Shown one piece after another: positions 59,326-64,000 of a stretch of 64,000 nucleotides of DNA. Source of the stretch: Desulfobacter sp. (GTDB lineage Bacteria; Desulfobacterota; Desulfobacteria; Desulfobacterales; Desulfobacteraceae); contig CP054837.1 in the NCBI GenBank assembly GCA_028768525.1, positions 5,328,001 to 5,392,000 on the forward strand, given 5' to 3'. The notes beneath the pieces are model-generated. The model saw only the letters and a program-made list of their open reading frames with translations. It had not been told where the DNA came from and did not search any database. How positions within the stretch are numbered: the first letter of the stretch is position 1; each line of letters opens with the position of its first letter. Made by a program: the position numbers and the translations under genes.

Positions 59326-60723
59326 ATGAACGATCATCAGATGAATACCTTCTGGAAAAAAATCGTTAATACCATCAATGAGGGTTTGATGTTTATTGGA
59401 CCTGAAGGGTCAATACTGATGGTGAACAAGGCCTTTGAAAGTCTTACGGGGTATTCCTCCCGGGAAGCCATCGGTATGCCCTGCACCATGCTGGGATGCG
59501 ATGCCTGCGAGCAGTTCATGCAGACAAGCGGACAAACCGCCTGGTGCAAGCTGTTTGAACCGGGCCATCAGGATATGAAAAAATGCCGCTGCCTGGTCAA
59601 ATGCAAGGACGGCAGTTTTCTGCCGGTATTAAAAAACGCTTCAGTGCTATGGGATGAGCACCATACGGTGTTGGGGGTGGTGGAAACCCTGACCGATATC
59701 TCAGAGCTGGCCAGGCTGGATGAAAAACTCCATATCCTGTCACGGCAATGCGACAATGAAAATAATTTTTCTGGGATCGTTGGCAGATCCCCCAATATGC
59801 TGGCGGTGTTCGACATGATCCGCAAAGCCTCTGAGAGCAATGCACCGGTCATTATTCTGGGTGAAAGCGGGACGGGCAAGGAATTGGTGGCCGATGCCAT
59901 CCATATGTACGGCACACGGAAACACGGGCCGTTTATCCAGCTCAACTGCGCCTCCTTGAATGAATCGGTATTGGAAAGTGAATTATTCGGTCATGCCAGG
60001 GGCGCGTTTACAGGCGCTTACAGCAACCGGGTGGGCCGTTTTGAGGCCGCCAACCACGGCGATCTTTTTCTGGATGAGATCGGGGACATTCCCCTCTCCC
60101 TTCAAACCAAGCTTCTCAGGGTGCTTGAATCCGGGCAGTTTGAACGTGTCGGCGATATCTCCCCCATTGAGGTGGATGTCAGGATCATATCCGCCACCAA
60201 CAAAAACCTTGAAGAATTAATATTGAAAAATGAGTTCCGCCAGGATCTTTTTTTCCGGATCAATGTCATCCCCATCCACCTTCCCCCCCTGAGGGAAAGA
60301 AAGGAGGACATTCCCTTGCTGGTCACCTCCTTTATCCGCCGGTTGAACGAAAAAACCGGAAAGGCTGTCCATGGCCTTGATGCCTCGTCCATGGAATTGT
60401 TCATGGACTACCACTGGCCGGGCAATGTAAGAGAACTGAAAAATGCCATGGAGTACGCCTTTGTCGTGGTGGAGGGAAGTTCCATTCACCTGGATCACCT
60501 GCCAAGAAACATCACAACGCCTTCGGTGACTGCCCCCCAGATTGTCTTTGATCAAGGCAGGGAAACCCGCCGCGACGGTGAAAAAGCCGCTTTAATTCAG
60601 GCGCTTCGCCAGACAAAGGGGAACCAGACCAGGGCCGCTGAACTGCTCAATGTCACCCGGGTGACGGTTTGGCACCGGATGAAGAAGCATGGGATTGATC
60701 TTAAAAAGGTATTATCCGTGTGA
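59326..60723 (+). CDS. PAS-containing sigma-54 activator (third, Cys-rich PAS)
   Basis: The 465-residue activator has the PAS/AAA+/Fis layout of those at 31296 and 52674 but is clearly more distant. The PAS domain has cysteines at 53, 58, 61, 74, 87, 89 and 93 in a different pattern. The AAA+ motifs are G-E-S-G-T-G-K-E, G-A-F-T-G-A and F-L-D-E-I-G-D. The Fis-type end (N-Q-T-R-A-A-E-L-L-N-V-T-R-V-T-V-W-H-R-M-K) differs from the W-K-Y-M-K-K-W of the other two, in line with its different upstream site (CTGTTAAA). It is divergent from the cytochrome operon, which it should control. Confidence 0.92.
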   Translation: MNDHQMNTFWKKIVNTINEGLMFIGPEGSILMVNKAFESLTGYSSREAIGMPCTMLGCDACEQFMQTSGQTAWCKLFEPGHQDMKKCRCLVKCKDGSFLPVLKNASVLWDEHHTVLGVVETLTDISELARLDEKLHILSRQCDNENNFSGIVGRSPNMLAVFDMIRKASESNAPVIILGESGTGKELVADAIHMYGTRKHGPFIQLNCASLNESVLESELFGHARGAFTGAYSNRVGRFEAANHGDLFLDEIGDIPLSLQTKLLRVLESGQFERVGDISPIEVDVRIISATNKNLEELILKNEFRQDLFFRINVIPIHLPPLRERKEDIPLLVTSFIRRLNEKTGKAVHGLDASSMELFMDYHWPGNVRELKNAMEYAFVVVEGSSIHLDHLPRNITTPSVTAPQIVFDQGRETRRDGEKAALIQALRQTKGNQTRAAELLNVTRVTVWHRMKKHGIDLKKVLSV

Positions 60724-60751
60724 TCCCATTAAAGGAGACTTCCCATTTGTT

Positions 60752-60973
60752 TTATTCTTCCTGGCCGCCCCCCATTTCTATGGCCCTGCGGTCCGGATCG
60801 CTGCAGCTGGGGGCCGCCTCTATGGTCATGGCCTCAAATCCCTTTGCAAGACGCTCGATGATGAATTTTTTCTTACAGGACTCGCACCATACAAAAACCG
60901 GTGCATAGTCCAAAGGCATTTCAAAGCCTGTGGTATCGCCGCAATAGGGGCAGGATGTCTCTTGATTTGTCAT
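60752..60973 (-). CDS. Small zinc-ribbon-like protein
   Basis: The 73-residue protein begins after AAGGAGGAGG. C-P-Y-C (8, 11) and C-E-S-C (30, 33) form a zinc-ribbon pair. The C-terminal part reads A-P-S-C-S-D-P-D-R-R-A-I-E-M-G-G-G and ends Q-E-E. I recall similar small proteins in selenoprotein-rich anaerobes, where cysteines of the C-terminal half are sometimes Sec, but here only Cys57 is present and no TGA occurs. Two sigma-54-like elements precede it. Confidence 0.65.
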   Translation of the reverse strand: MTNQETSCPYCGDTTGFEMPLDYAPVFVWCESCKKKFIIERLAKGFEAMTIEAAPSCSDPDRRAIEMGGGQEE

Positions 60974-61051
60974 GATTCCTCCTCCTTGTTTTTTGGTTTG
61001 TGCCAGGGGCTGACCAGGCGATGCTGGCGCCTCCTTTCTGGCAATAAAATA

Positions 61052-61067
61052 AGCATTTTCCATGCCA
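61052..61067 (-). promoter_or_regulatory. Sigma-54-like element, proximal
   Basis: Minus strand TGGCATG-N4-ATGCT; GG and GC 10 bp apart, one change in -12. 79 bp before the ATG at 60973. Confidence 0.45.
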
Positions 61068-61288
61068 TTACCAGGCTGATGTTCCGGCAATTCTGTGACA
61101 GCCTTGGGCAAATGCCAATGGACATCCACAGGCCCTCCAGCCTTTTGCCGCCCCTGTTTGATTTGGGCAAAAAAAATCGGGGGCGGCCTAGGCTGTTTCA
61201 GGCTGCCTCCGACTGGCGGTGAGGTGGCTATTCAGATATGGAGGTAAGTAAATGCCTTTACTTGATCTGAGTACCGTCAATATGGTCC

Positions 61289-61304
61289 TGCACGCTTTAT
61301 GCCA
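61289..61304 (-). promoter_or_regulatory. Sigma-54-like element, distal
   Basis: Minus strand TGGCATA-N4-GTGCA; GG and GC 10 bp apart. Its distance to the GTTAC boxes (about 120-140 bp) equals that at the other three loci. Confidence 0.45.
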
Positions 61305-61414
61305 TACATAATTTATTCTCTATAAAATATAATCCGCCACAGGCATCCCATTGGGGACCGGCCTTTTTCCTTTAAAATAAAGGAAATAAATTCCAATGAC
61401 GCTTGTACCAGGGC

Positions 61415-61465
61415 GCATGGCAATTGTTACGGGTAACAATCTGGTAACGCAACCTAACGTTCCTT
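61415..61465. repeat. GGTAACGC repeat element, copy 2 (activator-site candidate)
   Basis: It contains CATGGCA, GTTAC (61426-61430), GGTAAC (61432-61437) and the 23 bases identical to 40790-40812 (61443-61465). A further CGTTACC lies at 61479-61485 across the end of the diguanylate cyclase gene. Confidence 0.75.
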
Positions 61466-61479
61466 TGGATAAAAAGTCG

Positions 61480-63300
61480 TTACCGCTGGGATGATGCGGA
61501 TTCGATCCGGTCCCGCCCCTTTTCCTTTGCCCTGTAAAGCGCCTGGTCTGCCTGTTTGACAAGGGTTGACACCGCCATATCCTGCCTGGGTATTTCAGCG
61601 GCCAGCCCCAGGCTGAAGCTTATCCGGCCCAGGGGGGACTGGCTGTGGGGGATCTCCAGGGCTGCAATCTTACGGCGGAGGTCCTCGGCGATTTTTTTGC
61701 CGCCGGCCAGATCCGTATTGGGCAGCAGGATGACAAATTCCTCTCCGCCGTACCGGGCTGCGATGTCCCCCGGCCTCCGGGCGGCGCCTTTCAGTGCGGC
61801 GGCGATTGAAACCAGGCATTGGTCACCCTTCTGGTGGCCGTAGGTGTCGTTGTATTGTTTAAAAAAATCGATATCCAGCATTGCCAATGCAACGGGATGG
61901 CCCTCGCGCAGGGCTCGTTTCCACTCCCGTCCAAGGGCGATATCAAAGGATCTGCGGTTGGCGATATGGGTCAGGCCGTCCAGATTGGCCATGTCTTTTA
62001 ATTTGCGGTTGGCATCCCTTAGCTTTATATTTATTTTATGTATGGCCTGCTGGCTTTTCTCCCGCTGGGAAACCATGACATTGGCCATCTTCCCCAGGCC
62101 TTTGAGTTCATGGAAATGGACCTGTTCCAGGTCAATCTGCTCCATGGCCTTTCCGGCCTTGCTGAAAAAGAATTCAAACTCCCTCAGGTTTTTTTCCAGC
62201 CGGTTGGAATAAAGCCGGCCTGCCAGGAAAACAAAAAAAATGGCAAAGCCGTTTATGGAGAGGATTGCGACCAGATCATCAATGATCTCCTGCTTTACTT
62301 TTCTCTGCAGCTTCCTGGCCCGCTGTTTGTGGATTTTGGAATCCACAACCTTGCCCACAGTCCATCCCCAGGGTGGGTAATAACGCGCATACCCCATCAT
62401 GGATTTAGGGGCTTCTCCAGCCTTCTCCAGCCTTGAAAAAGCGATGAAATCCCCTTTCCCTTCCAGAATCCGGCGTTGGCCCTCTACCAACACCGTTCTC
62501 AGGGCGTCGTCCGGCAGCATCCGTCCCTGGTGGTCAGGCCGGCCGGAGAGCTGTTTCATTTGCCTGTCAAATATGAAAAACTCCCCATCCCTTTCACGGT
62601 TCTGCTGGCGGTTGCCTTCAAGCACATAGGTTTGGATCTCCTTAGCCGAGGCCTCAAGGTAATCCCCGGTGCCGACCACCCATCCCAGGGGGGGGAACAA
62701 TTTGACATAGGCAATCTTTTTTTTATTTATTTCCTTTTTTCCCGGAAAGGGCCACAAATACTCTACAAATCCCTCCCCCTTGTTTCTGGCCACCTGGATG
62801 ATTTCCTGAACAATTTTTCTCCCGTCGGCGTCCTTCATATCGAACCATTGGGAACCTTCCAGGGCCATATCCGGCGGGTAAAGCTCAAGGGTGCCGTCCA
62901 GGGCGTAGGCGAAAAAATATCCCCGCCCCCCGAAAAGCCGTATGCCCCTGATATGTTCCCGGATCAGATCGGAGACGGCCTTGGGGGGGAGGGAATCCCC
63001 ATGGCGGCGATACATATGGCACATCATATCGTAAATGGTTTCCGATGTCGCCTTGACATATTGCCGCATCCGGGTCCGCCCTATGGCCGTAAAGGAATTG
63101 AAAAGGGAAATATCCGAATCAATTTCCCTTTTTACCTCCTGTCTGAGGGCCTCAAGCGCCCTGGCCTCGCCCTCGGCAATTCCCCGGGAGAGGTTCTGGT
63201 AATGGTAGAGGGTAAATCCCACCGCCGGCACGATGCCGAACACCAGAATAATCATCAGGGCCAGCCTTGCAGGAATATTGGATATCTTGATTTGCTTCAT
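61480..63300 (-). CDS. Diguanylate cyclase with extracytoplasmic Cache domain
   Basis: The 606-residue protein from ATG 63300 (AGGAGAAAAG upstream) has a membrane helix (about 10-30). A double Cache-type sensor follows, with R-G-Y-F-F-A-Y-A and Y-V-K-L-F-P-P-L-G-W-V-V-G-T-G-D-Y in its first part. A second helix near 345-365, a coiled coil and a GGDEF domain with active site Y-G-G-E-E-F complete it. It should make cyclic-di-GMP; an I-site R-x-x-D is present upstream (R-R-P-G-D). The signal is probably a small organic acid. It is transcribed alone, and its end overlaps a GTTAC box. Confidence 0.92.
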   Translation of the reverse strand: MKQIKISNIPARLALMIILVFGIVPAVGFTLYHYQNLSRGIAEGEARALEALRQEVKREIDSDISLFNSFTAIGRTRMRQYVKATSETIYDMMCHMYRRHGDSLPPKAVSDLIREHIRGIRLFGGRGYFFAYALDGTLELYPPDMALEGSQWFDMKDADGRKIVQEIIQVARNKGEGFVEYLWPFPGKKEINKKKIAYVKLFPPLGWVVGTGDYLEASAKEIQTYVLEGNRQQNRERDGEFFIFDRQMKQLSGRPDHQGRMLPDDALRTVLVEGQRRILEGKGDFIAFSRLEKAGEAPKSMMGYARYYPPWGWTVGKVVDSKIHKQRARKLQRKVKQEIIDDLVAILSINGFAIFFVFLAGRLYSNRLEKNLREFEFFFSKAGKAMEQIDLEQVHFHELKGLGKMANVMVSQREKSQQAIHKINIKLRDANRKLKDMANLDGLTHIANRRSFDIALGREWKRALREGHPVALAMLDIDFFKQYNDTYGHQKGDQCLVSIAAALKGAARRPGDIAARYGGEEFVILLPNTDLAGGKKIAEDLRRKIAALEIPHSQSPLGRISFSLGLAAEIPRQDMAVSTLVKQADQALYRAKEKGRDRIESASSQR

Positions 63301-63440
63301 CTTTTCTCCTGCCAAGGGTTCATTTCAGAACCGGGTGATTGTTCGTGATTTTAAATCTGTACCGGTATCCCGCAAAGGGGAAGGACCACAAACAAGGCCG
63401 GGATCATCCTGTGTCCCTCCAGGCGGCGATTTGGCGGGAG

Positions 63441-63462
63441 GGGCGGAGAATTCTCTCCGCCC
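63441..63462. terminator. Inverted repeat after the chemoreceptor gene
   Basis: GGGCGGAGA/TCTCCGCCC stem, loop ATTC. GGTTTTT follows only on the plus strand, so termination of the minus-strand gene at 63475 is less sure. Confidence 0.45.
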
Positions 63463-63474
63463 GGTTTTTAACGT

Positions 63475-64000
63475 CTATACTTTAAAGAGGTTTACCGTTT
63501 TTTCAAGGGTTGCCGAAAGGGTGCTCAGGTTGGCGGCACTGGTGTCGATTTCCGTACTGTTTTCTGATACAACGGCAACCGCATGGTTCACATCGCTGAT
63601 GTCCTTTGCGATATCATTGGCCACGCCCGAGGTCTGGGTAAGATTCTCGGTGATTTCCTCGATGCCCTGGGCAGCCTGGCCGACATTGGTGGCAATTTCC
63701 CTTGTGGTGACCGATTGTTCTTCCACTGCCGCGGCCACTGTATCTATCATTTCGTTGACACTGGAAATATCGCCTGTGACCCCTTCTATTTCCGTAACGG
63801 TTTCCCGGGTGGAGGCCTGGATGCCCTGGATCTGATCTTTGATTTCCAGGGTGGCTTCGGCCGTCTGCCTGGCCAGTTCTTTTATTTCACCGGCCACAAC
63901 GGCGAATCCCTTGCCCGCGTCACCGGCCCTGGCCGCTTCAATGGTGGCATTCAATGCCAGCAGGTTGGTCTGTTCGGAAATATCATTGATGGTTTCCACC
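63475..64000 (-). CDS. Methyl-accepting chemotaxis protein, C-terminal part (5' end outside window)
   Basis: About 174 residues of the signalling coiled coil are visible. The hairpin tip is E-Q-T-N-L-L-A-L-N-A-T-I-E-A-A-R-A-G-D-A-G-K-G-F, followed by the conserved V-A-G-E-I-K-E-L-A helix and repeated methylation-type positions. Its sensor part lies beyond the window. It is similar to, but not identical with, the chemoreceptor at 47729. Confidence 0.9.
   Translation of the reverse strand, partial: VETINDISEQTNLLALNATIEAARAGDAGKGFAVVAGEIKELARQTAEATLEIKDQIQGIQASTRETVTEIEGVTGDISSVNEMIDTVAAAVEEQSVTTREIATNVGQAAQGIEEITENLTQTSGVANDIAKDISDVNHAVAVVSENSTEIDTSAANLSTLSATLEKTVNLFKV

Larger units (their letters stand above)
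60974..61479 (-). other. Regulatory region upstream of the zinc-ribbon gene
   Basis: Minus-strand sigma-54-like elements lie at 61052-61067 and 61289-61304. An 8-bp inverted repeat (61147-61154 with 61180-61187) lies between them, and the GGTAACGC repeat stands upstream. No credible ORF is present. Confidence 0.5.

Noticed and set aside
60689..61222. Plus-strand ORF over the zinc-ribbon gene
   Set aside because: It starts inside the end of the third activator gene and is antisense to the zinc-ribbon gene, which has a far better ribosome site.
1..64000. CRISPR arrays, insertion sequences, integrases, rRNA
   Set aside because: I saw no regularly spaced repeats, transposase or integrase motifs, or rRNA segments. 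The three tRNAs show no flanking integrase or duplicated 3' ends.

Overview
This window looks like the chromosome of a strictly anaerobic, GC-rich Desulfobacterota bacterium, most like a sulfate or sulfur reducer of the Desulfobacteraceae type. I infer this from gene families, not from a marker gene. The signs are a Qmo/heterodisulfide-reductase-like electron transfer cluster, a multihaem cytochrome c complex with NrfD and ferredoxin subunits, a 2-oxoacid:acceptor oxidoreductase, two genes that read through an in-frame TGA as selenocysteine, and many sensor kinases and sigma-54 activators. I see no insertion sequence, prophage, CRISPR array or rRNA. The only RNA genes are three tRNAs (Glu, Asp, Phe) near 18.3 kb.

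Layout. 0-8.4 kb: an acyl-CoA synthetase, a HAMP membrane protein with a solute-binding protein, a GcvR-like ACT protein, and a sensor kinase/NtrC-type regulator pair. 8.4-12.8 kb: a sigma-54 promoter and a three-subunit proton-translocating transhydrogenase whose PntB carries two tandem NADP-binding domains. 12.9-13.9 kb: a GrdB/PrdB-like selenoprotein. 14-20 kb: a hybrid kinase with an NHL propeller, the tRNAs and a DUF4015 protein. 20.2-24.8 kb: a 2-oxoacid oxidoreductase. 24.8-29.4 kb: a TetR-controlled aldolase/aminotransferase/FGGY kinase regulon. 29.6-31.3 kb: HAD and metallo-beta-lactamase hydrolases. 31.3-35.6 kb: a PAS/sigma-54 activator divergent from thioredoxin and a RACo-like ASKHA ferredoxin protein. 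38.4-40.7 kb: a cyclic-diphosphoglycerate synthetase-like GTPase with carbamate kinase. 41-47.6 kb: tusA, mvhD-like, two hdrA-like genes, a winged-helix gene, a qmoC-like gene, dsrE and an unknown gene. 50.2-54.1 kb: a structured-RNA candidate, a DUF1638/USP/DUF4242 operon and a second PAS activator. 54.2-60.7 kb: the multihaem cytochrome operon and a third PAS activator. 60.7-64 kb: a zinc-ribbon protein, a diguanylate cyclase and the end of a chemoreceptor.

The most notable result is the cytochrome gene at 54667-56682. It looks like two ORFs, but it is one continuous frame interrupted by a single TGA. That TGA falls where I recall a cysteine in the octahaem tetrathionate reductase (OTR) family, and a SECIS-like hairpin starts 13 nt after it. 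The product would be a 671-residue, 13-haem selenocytochrome. A second TGA, at 13628-13630, gives a U-P-V-C motif in a GrdB/PrdB-like protein and also has a hairpin directly behind it.

The second theme is sigma-54 control. Matches to the -24/-12 element stand before the transhydrogenase operon and the Hdr/Qmo-like operon, and minus-strand matches before the cytochrome operon. Weaker matches stand before the thioredoxin/ASKHA, DUF4242/USP/DUF1638 and zinc-ribbon genes. Four of these share G(C)GTTAC boxes about 120-140 bp upstream, which suggests one regulon run by the paralogous Cys-rich PAS activators encoded beside them. All functional links are inferred from sequence and context.
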